Of a stretch of 11,552 nt of DNA, positions 1-7,924 are shown one piece after another. Source of the stretch: Desulfocapsa sp. GTDB taxonomy: Bacteria; Desulfobacterota; Desulfobulbia; Desulfobulbales; Desulfocapsaceae. A program made the translations under genes and the position numbers. Numbering within the stretch: the stretch's first letter is position 1; each line of letters starts with the position of its first letter. Under the pieces are notes generated by a model. That model had not been told where the DNA came from. It did not search any database and saw nothing but the letters and a program-made list of their open reading frames with translations. The DNA lies in contig DAOWDZ010000248.1 in assembly GCA_030638765.1 (NCBI GenBank), positions 1 to 11,552 on the forward strand, read 5' to 3'.

Positions 1-1760
1 AAAACCATGAATTCCTTTCCACCTGCACCCTGATAGAGTTTCTTTTCATTCTCTTTTTTAAGACCGATATTACGCAGAAAACCAGTACAGAGACTCTGGT
101 GAAGAGCCGGATATGATGCTGGTGATTCATTGTCAATAAACCCTTTTTCCCTGTCAAGAATTCTACTTAATTGCTCATGGAGATCGAGCCATTCACGCAT
201 TCGTTGAAAGGAAAGGTAGTTGATTTTACAGAATTTCTTTAACTTTCCCCAGGAGAATTTCTTGTTGTTACCTTCATGAAACTGGTTCCATATATTAAGC
301 AGACTTAGAAAGTCTGAATGTTCATGTGCAAATTTTTTATGTGCTGCATCGGCAAGAGTTTCTTTGTCAGCAGGTCGAACTCGGGGATCCATAATGGCAA
401 GTGCGGGAGCAATTATTTTAATCTCTTTTACGCAGTTGTGTTCTCGTGCAGCAATGAGTATGCGTGATACTGGTGGGTCAATTGGAAGTCTTGCCATCAA
501 TTGTCCGACCTTGTTCAATTGATTGTTTTGTTTCAATGCACCAAGTTCTTTGAGAAGGTTGTAACCATCCTTGATGGCTCCTGGGTGAGGTGGCTCAATA
601 AAAGGAAAATCAAGAGGTGAACCGAGATTCATACTAATCATTTGCAGAATAACATCGGCAAGATTTGACCGTTTGATTTCGGGGAGCATGTACTGGTCCC
701 GATCCAGATAATCTTCTTCAGAATAGAGTCTGATACAGATGCCTGGCCCCACACGTCCACATCGCCCTTTACGTTGGTCAGCACTGGCTCGCGATACTCT
801 GGTGATAGGGAGACTCGTTGTTCGTGCACGTACATTATACTGGGAAATCCTGGCAAAACCAGAATCAATTACATAGCGAATTCCGGGGACTGTGATTGAC
901 GTTTCAGCAACGTTGGTGGCAACAATAATTTTGGTAAGGTGTGATTGCTTGAATATCCGTTTCTGGTCAGCAGCGGCAAGTCTTCCAAACATAGGTAGAA
1001 CCAGCGTGTCTGGAAGTTTTCCGGAAAGCAGGTCACAGCACTCACGAATATCCTTTTCCGTTGGAAGAAATACCAATGTGTCTTCAGGGATTTCTGTTTT
1101 ATGTAAATTAACAAGGACCTGAACACAACGCTCAACATATGAAATTTCTTCTTGAGCGTCGGCATTGTCGTTATTTTGAGTTTCATCATAACGAACCTCA
1201 ACAGGATAACTTCGTCCTTCAACGTTCATTATTGGGGCATTGTCGAAATGTTTTGAGAAGATAGTGGTGTCAATAGTTGCGGAGGTGATGATAAGCTTTA
1301 AATCAGGACGTTTTGGAAGAAGATTTTTTAAATACCCTAGAAGAAAATCTATGTTCAGGCTTCGTTCATGTGCCTCATCGATTATGATGACGCCATATTG
1401 TTTTAATAGCGGGTCTTTTCTGGTTTCTGCCAGAAGAACTCCGTCTGTCATGAATTTTATTCTTGTTTCTTTGGTGGTTTTGTTATTGAACCTGATTGTG
1501 TAGCCAACAAGATTTTTTAAAGGTCCTAGTTCTACAGCAACACGAGATGAAACGGAAGTGGCCGCAATCCGTCTTGGTTGGGTACATCCAATAATGAAGG
1601 ATTCTGAGTGGAAATGTTCAAGGCAGAATTTGGGGAGTTGGGTGGTTTTCCCTGATCCGGTTTCACCGGAAACTATAATTACCTGATGCTTTGGTAACAA
1701 TTCGAGGAACTGTTCCCTGTAGGTTACAATTGGTAATTCTGCAGGATAGCTGAGTTTCAT
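1..1760 (-). CDS. hrpA: ATP-dependent DEAH-box RNA helicase HrpA, 3' end cut by window
   Basis: Superfamily 2 DEAH-box RNA helicase acting on RNA or ribonucleoprotein in the cytoplasm. The reading frame is open from ATG 1760 to base 1, giving 586 codons; the C-terminus lies outside the window. Visible motifs: Walker A GETGSGKT (residues 32-39), CTQPRR just after it, DEAH (128-131), SAT (160-162) and the arginine-finger motif QRKGRCGR (329-336). After the two RecA domains come a winged-helix/HA2 region and the segments SFQRMREW and TGFLRNIG. These resemble HrpA and eukaryotic Prp-type helicases rather than HrpB, which is my reason for choosing hrpA. The protein begins about 30 residues before Walker A, shorter at the N-terminus than E. 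coli HrpA. AAGGA lies 11 nt upstream of the ATG, a rather long spacing. The gene is divergent from priA. The family call is firm; HrpA over HrpB is likely. Confidence 0.92.
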   Translation of the reverse strand, partial: MKLSYPAELPIVTYREQFLELLPKHQVIIVSGETGSGKTTQLPKFCLEHFHSESFIIGCTQPRRIAATSVSSRVAVELGPLKNLVGYTIRFNNKTTKETRIKFMTDGVLLAETRKDPLLKQYGVIIIDEAHERSLNIDFLLGYLKNLLPKRPDLKLIITSATIDTTIFSKHFDNAPIMNVEGRSYPVEVRYDETQNNDNADAQEEISYVERCVQVLVNLHKTEIPEDTLVFLPTEKDIRECCDLLSGKLPDTLVLPMFGRLAAADQKRIFKQSHLTKIIVATNVAETSITVPGIRYVIDSGFARISQYNVRARTTSLPITRVSRASADQRKGRCGRVGPGICIRLYSEEDYLDRDQYMLPEIKRSNLADVILQMISMNLGSPLDFPFIEPPHPGAIKDGYNLLKELGALKQNNQLNKVGQLMARLPIDPPVSRILIAAREHNCVKEIKIIAPALAIMDPRVRPADKETLADAAHKKFAHEHSDFLSLLNIWNQFHEGNNKKFSWGKLKKFCKINYLSFQRMREWLDLHEQLSRILDREKGFIDNESPASYPALHQSLCTGFLRNIGLKKENEKKLYQGAGGKEFMV

Positions 1761-1856
1761 GGTAGACAATGTCCTTAAACAAAAAATATGGTATAAATTT
1801 CCTGCTATTTTGTACACGGGAATAATTAATATGTCATTGAAAAAGGAAGCTGATTG
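1761..1856. promoter_or_regulatory. Divergent hrpA/priA promoter region
   Basis: This 96-bp gap separates two divergent starts, so promoters for both genes should lie here or just inside the opposite gene. The best candidate for hrpA on the minus strand is ATGACA (1837-1832), a 17-nt spacer, then TACAAA (1814-1809), matching the sigma-70 consensus at 5/6 and 4/6 positions. No convincing -35/-10 pair was found for priA; TATAAA at 1792-1797 lacks a partner. A priA ribosome-binding site, AAGGAA at 1843-1848, is clear. These are read by eye only. Confidence 0.35.
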
Positions 1857-4361
1857 ATGTGTAGAATTGAGGTTGCTGTGGCTGCCCCTTTATTTCAAAC
1901 CCTTACCTACTCGTATGATCATGAGTTAGAAGGTGATGCAATTGGGAGAAGAGTACTGGTTCGTCTTGGGCGACAGAAGGTTACCGGGTATGTCTTGGCA
2001 CTACTTCCAGAGGAGGATGTCAGTTATAGAATTCTTCCAGTGCTGCGTTTTCTTGATGATACAGGGACAGCATTATTCCATGGAAATCTTGTCCCCTTTT
2101 TCAGGTGGATTGCCGATTATTATCATTTTCCAATTGGAGAAGTTGTGAAAACAGCTCTTCCAGGTGGGCTGACCCTTCGAAATAGAAAAATATTGAAATG
2201 TTTTGATGGATGCAATGATCCTGATACGCCATGGCCTGTCACAGATATGGCAGAACCCGAGTGGTATTCGGATATGCTTCGGAAGAAAGAATTAAGTCCG
2301 GCTGCAACAAAAAGAATATTGGCAGAGAAGGGATATGCAGATGCTCTTAAAATATTAGAAAAAAAAGAAATTGTCCGTATTACTGAAAAGCTGGATAGTG
2401 TGAAAACTTGTGAGAAAAAAGAACTTTGTTATTCTCAATTGACAACATTTGAATTACCTGAATTACATGAAAATACCTCCTTGAAAGATGTCTTAAAAGA
2501 GGCCGAAACACAATTTGATGGCCATACGTTAAGCGTTCCGATGTTGCGTACTCTTGTCCATATTTCAATGCTTTCCAGGGAGAATGGCAAGAAAGAAGTG
2601 GCCGTTAAAGATATCCGCAAACGCTACAGTGGCGCATCTAAAGCACTTGTAAAACTTGAAGAAATTGGTTTTGTCAGCTCTGAATATCGAAGGGTATATA
2701 GAAATCCATTTGGAGAAGCACTTATTCATTTTCCTAAACCGAAAACTTTAAGTGAGGAACAGGAACAGGTTCTTTCTGAAATCATACCTGCCTTAAAAGG
2801 TGAAACATTTGCGCCATTTTTACTTCATGGGGTTACAGGTTGCGGAAAAACAGAAGTATATCTCAGAGCAGCTGAAAAAACATTGGCAATTGGTCGCGAT
2901 GTTCTTGTGTTGGTTCCGGAGATAGCCCTTGCCACACAGCTTGAAGCACATTTCGTTTCAAGATTTGGAGATAATGTAGTGCTTCTTCATTCAGGGCTTA
3001 GCTCTGGAGAACGTTTTGATCAGTGGAGTCTTGCCGCAAGTGGAAAGGCAAAAATCGTTATAGGCGCACGTTCTGCAGTTTTTGCTCCTTTAGAAAATCC
3101 GGGGCTCATTGTCGTAGATGAAGAACATGACAGTGCTTACAAACAGGAAGATGGCCTGCGATATCATGGGCGTGATCTGGCAGTTCTTCGAGCCCGTTAT
3201 GGTGATGCTGTGGTGATCTTAGGGTCAGGGACTCCAACGATAACCAGCTTTGCAAATGCCGAAAAGGGGAAATTTAAACTGCTCACAATGGCAAGGCGTG
3301 TGGAAGGCAGACCACTTCCATCTGTGAAAATTGTAGATCTTCGTGACAAAAAAGAAAAAAACTATCAGGAAGCTATTGGAAAAAAACTCCACAAAGAACT
3401 TTCTCTTAATCTCGATGATGGCAAGCAGTCCATCCTTCTCTTAAACCGCAGAGGTTTCTCGTCTGTATACCTGTGCAATGATTGCGGTGAGCCAGTAAAA
3501 TGTCTTCATTGCCATGTGTCATTAACCTACCATAAAAGAAAGTCAAAGCTTGTCTGTCACTATTGTGGCTATACCCTGCGGGAAAATGTTATATGCAGTG
3601 CTTGTAATTCGACGGAACTTACTCCCGTTGGGTACGGTACAGAGCGTATTGAAATGGAAATACGAGAGCATTTCCCCGATGCTCGTGTAGCGAGGATTGA
3701 TTCGGACACATCCTCTGACAGAAGAAAGTTTCTTACTTTGCTGAGAAAAATGCATCAACTGGAAATTGATATTCTGATAGGAACACAAATGATTGCCAAG
3801 GGGCATGATTTCCCCAATGTTACACTTGTTGGCGTTATATGGGCTGATGGAGGGCTGAGTATACCGGATTACCGAGGTGCTGAACGAACGTTTCAGCTTT
3901 TATCTCAAGTGACAGGCAGAGCTGGCAGGGGTGAAAGTCCTGGCAGAGTAATTGTGCAAACGTTAAGGCCTGAGCATTACGCTATTCAATTGGCTCAGGC
4001 ACATGACTATAATCAATTGTATAGAAAAGAAATGAAGATCAGGGAAAGACCTATGTACCCACCTTTTCTGAGAATGATCAATTTTAAAATTTCGGGAAGC
4101 AAGGAAGGGCAGGTACAGGCGGTTGCAACTCAGGTTGCAGAACTTTGTCGTTCAGCAAATGTTAAAGGGTTGGAAATATTAGGTCCTGCACCTTCACCAA
4201 TAGACAGAATTCGTGACCGGTATCGCTGGCAGGTATTATTGAAATGTCAGAACGCTTCTCTTTTACATGCTGTCTGTCAGCGTGTACTCGATAAACATGC
4301 CAGTTTGTCCAAGGGGGACATCAGGATAGCAGTGGATGTCGATCCTGAATCTATGATGTGA
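1857..4361 (+). CDS. priA: Primosomal protein N' (replication restart helicase PriA)
   Basis: 3'-to-5' DNA helicase that recognises stalled or collapsed replication forks and starts replisome reloading. I choose ATG 1857 (834 aa) over the in-frame TTG at 1854 because AAGGAA (1843-1848) lies 8 nt before the ATG. The N-terminal roughly 110 residues fit the 3'-DNA-binding domain, followed by a winged-helix-like region. Helicase core: Walker A GVTGCGKT (about 325-332), DEEH (421-424), GSGTP (457-461) and QVTGRAGRG (about 685-693). Eight cysteines in four CxxC pairs (540/543, 549/552, 567/570, 580/583) make the two zinc sites inside the second helicase lobe that PriA uses to contact the primosome. 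The length is above E. coli PriA (732 aa) and near the B. subtilis protein. No key residue is missing. It is divergent from hrpA and convergent with the Cys-rich hypothetical. Confidence 0.97.
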   Translation: MCRIEVAVAAPLFQTLTYSYDHELEGDAIGRRVLVRLGRQKVTGYVLALLPEEDVSYRILPVLRFLDDTGTALFHGNLVPFFRWIADYYHFPIGEVVKTALPGGLTLRNRKILKCFDGCNDPDTPWPVTDMAEPEWYSDMLRKKELSPAATKRILAEKGYADALKILEKKEIVRITEKLDSVKTCEKKELCYSQLTTFELPELHENTSLKDVLKEAETQFDGHTLSVPMLRTLVHISMLSRENGKKEVAVKDIRKRYSGASKALVKLEEIGFVSSEYRRVYRNPFGEALIHFPKPKTLSEEQEQVLSEIIPALKGETFAPFLLHGVTGCGKTEVYLRAAEKTLAIGRDVLVLVPEIALATQLEAHFVSRFGDNVVLLHSGLSSGERFDQWSLAASGKAKIVIGARSAVFAPLENPGLIVVDEEHDSAYKQEDGLRYHGRDLAVLRARYGDAVVILGSGTPTITSFANAEKGKFKLLTMARRVEGRPLPSVKIVDLRDKKEKNYQEAIGKKLHKELSLNLDDGKQSILLLNRRGFSSVYLCNDCGEPVKCLHCHVSLTYHKRKSKLVCHYCGYTLRENVICSACNSTELTPVGYGTERIEMEIREHFPDARVARIDSDTSSDRRKFLTLLRKMHQLEIDILIGTQMIAKGHDFPNVTLVGVIWADGGLSIPDYRGAERTFQLLSQVTGRAGRGESPGRVIVQTLRPEHYAIQLAQAHDYNQLYRKEMKIRERPMYPPFLRMINFKISGSKEGQVQAVATQVAELCRSANVKGLEILGPAPSPIDRIRDRYRWQVLLKCQNASLLHAVCQRVLDKHASLSKGDIRIAVDVDPESMM

Positions 4362-4391
4362 TTTTATGAAACGCAGGCGTTGTTTTATAAA
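4361..4391. terminator. Weak AT-flanked hairpin between convergent genes
   Basis: The priA stop and the stop of the minus-strand gene are only 23 bp apart. Between them AACG (4370-4373) and CGTT (4378-4381) can pair around a 4-nt loop, flanked by T-rich sequence on both strands (TTTTAT on the left, TGTTTTATAAA on the right). The location suits a bidirectional terminator, but the perfect stem is only 4 bp and the extension is imperfect, so it is tentative. Confidence 0.3.
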
Positions 4392-5062
4392 AACAGTTGT
4401 TTTAGCGAATCGAGGTCCTCATCTACTTCCATAACAAGAATTTGTGCCAGAGCATTCAATGTTACAATGGCGTTTTTATCTGCATCCATTTCAGAAGTCA
4501 TATTGATTCGTTTTAAAATACCCTCGTTGACTTTCTGTACTTCACTGTAATGTTTCTGAATAAGTTGCATGAAAAAATCAGAGTTTTTGCCATTCTGATG
4601 AGAAAAATATTGCCGAAGAAGGTATGCTGAAACAGACCTGTACATGGATTCTTCAACGGTGGCAAAGGGAAGGTGGAAACAAGCCATGGGTTTTAAGATA
4701 GACATGGATGGACAACCGCTGGTGGCCATGATGATGCCCATGATAGAGGCAAGTCCTTCCTGAACAGTGGTATCTTTACTACATGTTCTTGCGGCAGAAA
4801 TGCAAGATACCTTACATGACTTGTGTGAGGCGGTATCCTTAAAGGCAAAAACAAGTTCTGCAATATTAGCGGCAATTGGGCAGAAATCATTTGTTGCCAT
4901 ATCAAGTTTGCAGCAATCACACCTGGAGATTCCCAGAAGTGCCCAGTCTGGTGGAGTATTGCCAGATGATTTATATTCGAATGTCTCAGAATCCAGTTCA
5001 ATTAAAAAACGTTTTTTACTGGTATCCGGAAAGTCAAAGCAGTAGTTGAATGTAGTATCCAT
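4385..5062 (-). CDS. Conserved Cys-rich hypothetical protein (DUF6901-like, tentative)
   Basis: 225-aa soluble protein of unknown function, with no signal peptide or membrane segment visible. The N-terminal part reads as a beta-rich stretch ending in PPDWALLG. It is followed by a cysteine group C48, C50, C51 and C61 in a pattern (RCDCCKLD...FCPIA) that could bind a metal. Further cysteines are C83, C87, C94, C117 and C128. The segment MATSGCPSM...KPMACFHLPFAT with the following acidic/tyrosine stretch (EESMYRSVSAYLL) looks like the conserved core. From memory it resembles a family seen in Desulfobacterota and Geobacter-type genomes (DUF6901), but I cannot verify the name. The C-terminal third is helical and charged. 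No Shine-Dalgarno sequence is evident before ATG 5062; the leader is T-rich. It lies 86 bp downstream of the HDOD-GGDEF gene on the same strand. The gene is probably real because of its length, Cys pattern and clean fit between neighbours. Confidence 0.75.
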   Translation of the reverse strand: MDTTFNYCFDFPDTSKKRFLIELDSETFEYKSSGNTPPDWALLGISRCDCCKLDMATNDFCPIAANIAELVFAFKDTASHKSCKVSCISAARTCSKDTTVQEGLASIMGIIMATSGCPSMSILKPMACFHLPFATVEESMYRSVSAYLLRQYFSHQNGKNSDFFMQLIQKHYSEVQKVNEGILKRINMTSEMDADKNAIVTLNALAQILVMEVDEDLDSLKQLFL

Positions 5063-5089
5063 TATGAAAAAAATATGTATGTATAAGTG

Positions 5090-5103
5090 AAGTTAGCGAA
5101 CTT
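5090..5103. repeat. Small perfect inverted repeat upstream of the Cys-rich gene
   Basis: AAGTT-AGCG-AACTT is a 5-bp stem with a 4-nt loop, 28 bp upstream of the minus-strand start at 5062. It could be an operator or a weak mRNA hairpin after the HDOD-GGDEF gene. No T-run follows closely enough for a classical terminator. It is short enough to be chance. Confidence 0.25.
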
Positions 5104-5148
5104 TGTATTGAAAAGTAAATGATTAACCAGTTTTTAATTTAGCACAGA

Positions 5149-6699
5149 TTAAAATTTAAACCATTTTTTCTTTTCTTCATAAAGTGAAACTCTGTTTCTG
5201 CCATCTTCTTTAGCTGCATATAAAGCAGTGTCTGCCATGGAGATCAACTCTCCTTTTGAAAACTCTTCATCGGATGCTGGTGTTCCCGTGGCCACACCAA
5301 AACTTGCTGTTATATGATAGTTTGTTTTAGGATCTCTGAAGACGTAATCATCAACTGCGGCTCGTAGTTTTTCAGCAACAGAGATAGCTTCCTCTGATGA
5401 GGTGTCCGGAAGGATAACAGTGAATTCTTCACCACCGTATCTGGCCACTGTGTCATATTTTCTGATAGTTTCCTTAAGTATGGAACTGAATTCTTTGAGG
5501 ATGAAATCACCCACTTGATGACCGTAGGTGTCGTTAAAATTTTTAAATTTATCAATATCAATCAACAGGAGTGAAATTTCGGTATCATTTCTCTCTGCCC
5601 GGTTGATCTCATTGTCGAGACTGTTTTGGAAAAAACGGTGATTATATATTTCAGTGAGGCCATCAATGTTAGCAAGATTACTTAAGATTTCGTTTTTCTT
5701 TTTGAGCTCAGCAGCTAAATTTTCGAGTTCCATTTTCGTCTTTATAAGTTCCTGATTCATCTGATCAAAATCAAGATTGATAAGACTTAAACGAATATTG
5801 GCTTCCTGGAGAATTTCCTGAATGGGCTTAGTGTTTTTTATGCGCAGTCCAAAATATTCACCGGCATGGTCAACATGAGTATGAACCTGACTTAATATAT
5901 GTTCAATATTTTCATTGCTGAGTCCAAGGAGATTTTTAGCTTCTTTTCGAAAGCGTTTATGGAAATCCTGAGGCTTGTCTGAATATAGTATAGAAACAAG
6001 GAGGTCAGAAAGATACGATGCCTTACAACTGACTTCTATTTTGTTATCTCCTCCTTTATATGATAACGGGTCATGGTGGTGAAGGATTGGTAATAATAAT
6101 ACTTCTGGGAATCCCCAGCTTTTAGCTACTTCATATCCGATGGTCGGATGTGAGGTTCCAAAGGCATCCTCCTCAGTGTTCAAAACATCATGTTGTCCTT
6201 CAATTGTTTTTGTGAGAACTTTTTCATATTCATCAGGAAAAGTTACCGCAACAATTAATTGTCCAAGGTTTTGAAGCAATCCACAGACAAAAATTTCTTC
6301 AGTATCGGCTCCTTCAACATGTTCAAGTATGAGCTTTGATGCCACAGCATTTGCAAGGGAGGTTTTCCAGAATTGATTGAAGTCAAAGTGGCTTGGTTTC
6401 TTTCCGCCATTTATAGTTAAGAATGAAAAAGAGAGCACCAGGCTGCGGACAGCATTAATGCCAAGAATGGAAACGGCCTGATTGATAGAACTTATCTGTT
6501 GTGCAAAACTATAAAATGCTGAATTGGAAACTTTTAAAATCTTAACTGAGAGTGCTGTGTCCTTTGAGACAAGACTGGCAATGTCAGAGAGTGTTGTATC
6601 TTCCCTTGCCGTTAGCGTTATGATCTCGGAGGCAACAGTTGGAAGGGTTGGGAGTTCATCTGAACTCAATACTGCAGTTAGAGTTTCTTCCTTATTCAT
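5149..6699 (-). CDS. HDOD-domain diguanylate cyclase (HDOD-GGDEF protein)
   Basis: 516-aa cytoplasmic signalling protein that should make cyclic di-GMP from two GTP. Residues about 9-215 form an HDOD domain starting at LPTLPTVASEI. At the place where HD-domain hydrolases carry a His-Asp pair it reads LLQNLG (141-146), so phosphodiesterase activity is not expected and the domain is likely sensory or scaffolding. A helical linker (about 300-342, many L/E/K) probably dimerises the chain. The GGDEF domain (about 343-505) has DIDKFKNFND (metal and guanine contacts, D381 onward), the active-site loop GGEEF (422-426) and a product-inhibition I-site RKYD (413-416) exactly five residues before it. It should therefore be an active, feedback-inhibited cyclase. 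The start ATG 6699 is supported by AAGGA about 7 nt upstream and by a promoter. The input signal is unknown. No transmembrane segment is seen. Confidence 0.95.
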   Translation of the reverse strand: MNKEETLTAVLSSDELPTLPTVASEIITLTAREDTTLSDIASLVSKDTALSVKILKVSNSAFYSFAQQISSINQAVSILGINAVRSLVLSFSFLTINGGKKPSHFDFNQFWKTSLANAVASKLILEHVEGADTEEIFVCGLLQNLGQLIVAVTFPDEYEKVLTKTIEGQHDVLNTEEDAFGTSHPTIGYEVAKSWGFPEVLLLPILHHHDPLSYKGGDNKIEVSCKASYLSDLLVSILYSDKPQDFHKRFRKEAKNLLGLSNENIEHILSQVHTHVDHAGEYFGLRIKNTKPIQEILQEANIRLSLINLDFDQMNQELIKTKMELENLAAELKKKNEILSNLANIDGLTEIYNHRFFQNSLDNEINRAERNDTEISLLLIDIDKFKNFNDTYGHQVGDFILKEFSSILKETIRKYDTVARYGGEEFTVILPDTSSEEAISVAEKLRAAVDDYVFRDPKTNYHITASFGVATGTPASDEEFSKGELISMADTALYAAKEDGRNRVSLYEEKKKWFKF

Positions 6700-6754
6700 G
6701 GGCGATCCTTATTTTGCGAGATTTTGAGAACAAATAGTAACAATGTTAGTTTGA

Positions 6755-6784
6755 AGTATATCGTTTTCCGTGGGGTAATATCAA
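6755..6784 (-). promoter_or_regulatory. Sigma-70-type promoter for the HDOD-GGDEF gene
   Basis: Reading the minus strand, TTGATA (6784-6779) and TATACT (6760-6755) are separated by 18 nt. Each matches the sigma-70 consensus at five of six positions. The predicted start site near 6748 leaves a leader of about 50 nt with a good ribosome-binding site. This suggests the cyclase gene can be transcribed independently of kamA upstream. Confidence 0.55.
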
Positions 6785-6802
6785 GAAAAGTAAAAAAATA
6801 AA

Positions 6803-7852
6803 TCAAAGTGGGTCACCATTTTCCGGATAAGAGCAGAACTGACCTTTGTAATTGGTGAAGGTAAGTTCTTTGCCATCACTTAATATATAATTCGGTGTTA
6901 ACGGTATTTTCCCTTTTCCGCCAGGAGCATCCAAAGCAAAAGTCGGAACTGCCATTCCTGATATCGTGCCAATGAGTTGGCGCATTATTTGTATTCCATC
7001 TTTTGTATGAGTTCTGAAATGATTAGTACCTTTGGTCAGATCTCCCTGGAAGAGGTAGTAGGGTTTGACTCTCATCCGGAGCAATCCTAAAAAAAGGTTT
7101 TTGAGTGTATTATGGTTGTCGTTCACTCCTTTTAGAAGAACTGTCTGGCAGCCAAGTGGGATTCCTGCATCAGCAAGAAGTCCACATGCATCAGATGCCT
7201 GCTCCGTCAGTTCCCTTGGATGATTAAAGTGGGTATTGATGTAGAGAGGGTGGTGTTTCTTCAGCATGGTTGCAAGTTCTTTTGTTACACGCATGGGCAG
7301 GGTACAGGGTATTCTTGTACCAATTCTAATTACTTCAACATTTGGGATGGCTCGTATTCGTCCAAGTAATGAATCAAGTTTTCCGTCTGACAGCATTAGC
7401 GGATCACCGCCGGATAGAAGGACCTCTCTGATTCTTTTATTATCTTGTATGTATTGTATCCCTGCCTCAATTGATTCTTCTGTTATGCACATATCAGGAG
7501 TTCCAACCTTACGTTTTCTCGTGCAGAATCTGCAATACATTGCGCATTCATTGGCAATCAGAAAAAGAACTCTGTCAGGGTATTTATGGACAAGATTTGG
7601 TACAGGACTTAAGTCCTCTTCTGCCAAAGGATCAGGTATGCAAACGGAATCGGATAGTTCGAGCGGGTCGGGAACTGCCTGTTTCCAGATGGGGTCATTT
7701 ACAGATTGAATGAGTCCGAGATAATAAGGATTAATTCGCATCGGAAAGCTTGCGTTTGTAGGCTCTAATAGTTTACAATCAAAATGAAAATGGCGTGCAA
7801 GTTCTGTTGGACTGTTTACTGAGTTTTGCAGAATTTTTTTCCAGTGTGTCAT
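6803..7852 (-). CDS. kamA: KamA-family radical SAM lysine 2,3-aminomutase-like protein
   Basis: PLP- and [4Fe-4S]/SAM-dependent enzyme predicted to convert L-lysine to beta-lysine (349 aa). The radical SAM cluster motif is C103-x3-C107-x2-C110. Spacings align with Clostridium lysine 2,3-aminomutase at a constant offset of 22: C103/107/110 = C125/129/132, R112 = R134 (carboxylate contact), D271 = D293 and D308 = D330 (lysine epsilon-amine contacts), K315 = PLP Lys337 in DAPGGKGK. Retaining both Asp residues argues for lysine and against glutamate 2,3-aminomutase; EpmB of E. coli lacks the DAPGG motif. The chain stops where the clostridial zinc-binding tail would begin, and the fourth zinc ligand (C268) is N246 here. 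There is no Shine-Dalgarno; an in-frame TAA lies four codons upstream, so ATG 7852 is the earliest start. The role could be beta-lysine osmolyte synthesis, lysine catabolism or EF-P modification; no partner gene is in view. Confidence 0.9.
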   Translation of the reverse strand: MTHWKKILQNSVNSPTELARHFHFDCKLLEPTNASFPMRINPYYLGLIQSVNDPIWKQAVPDPLELSDSVCIPDPLAEEDLSPVPNLVHKYPDRVLFLIANECAMYCRFCTRKRKVGTPDMCITEESIEAGIQYIQDNKRIREVLLSGGDPLMLSDGKLDSLLGRIRAIPNVEVIRIGTRIPCTLPMRVTKELATMLKKHHPLYINTHFNHPRELTEQASDACGLLADAGIPLGCQTVLLKGVNDNHNTLKNLFLGLLRMRVKPYYLFQGDLTKGTNHFRTHTKDGIQIMRQLIGTISGMAVPTFALDAPGGKGKIPLTPNYILSDGKELTFTNYKGQFCSYPENGDPL

Positions 7853-7860
7853 GGTGGCAC

Positions 7861-7889
7861 ATTATGGTGGATTGCAGGCTAAAAGTCAA
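7861..7889 (-). promoter_or_regulatory. Near-consensus promoter abutting the kamA start codon
   Basis: On the minus strand TTGACT (7889-7884) and CATAAT (7866-7861) are separated by exactly 17 nt, each 5/6 to the sigma-70 consensus. Only 8 nt (7860-7853) lie between the -10 box and ATG 7852, so transcription should begin at or within a few bases of the start codon. This fits the lack of a ribosome-binding site and predicts a leaderless kamA mRNA. Confidence 0.6.
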
Positions 7890-7924
7890 TTTCCCAATGC
7901 GGCAAAATGCCCAGGAGTATGGAA

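Noticed and set aside
869..1222. 117-aa minus-strand frame inside hrpA
   Set aside because: It is in a different frame of the same strand; the hrpA frame carries all helicase motifs through this stretch without a stop.
6803..7852. Annotation of the aminomutase as EpmB
   Set aside because: Length is similar, but the DAPGGxGK motif and both lysine-binding Asp residues follow KamA; EpmB of E. coli lacks the second Asp.
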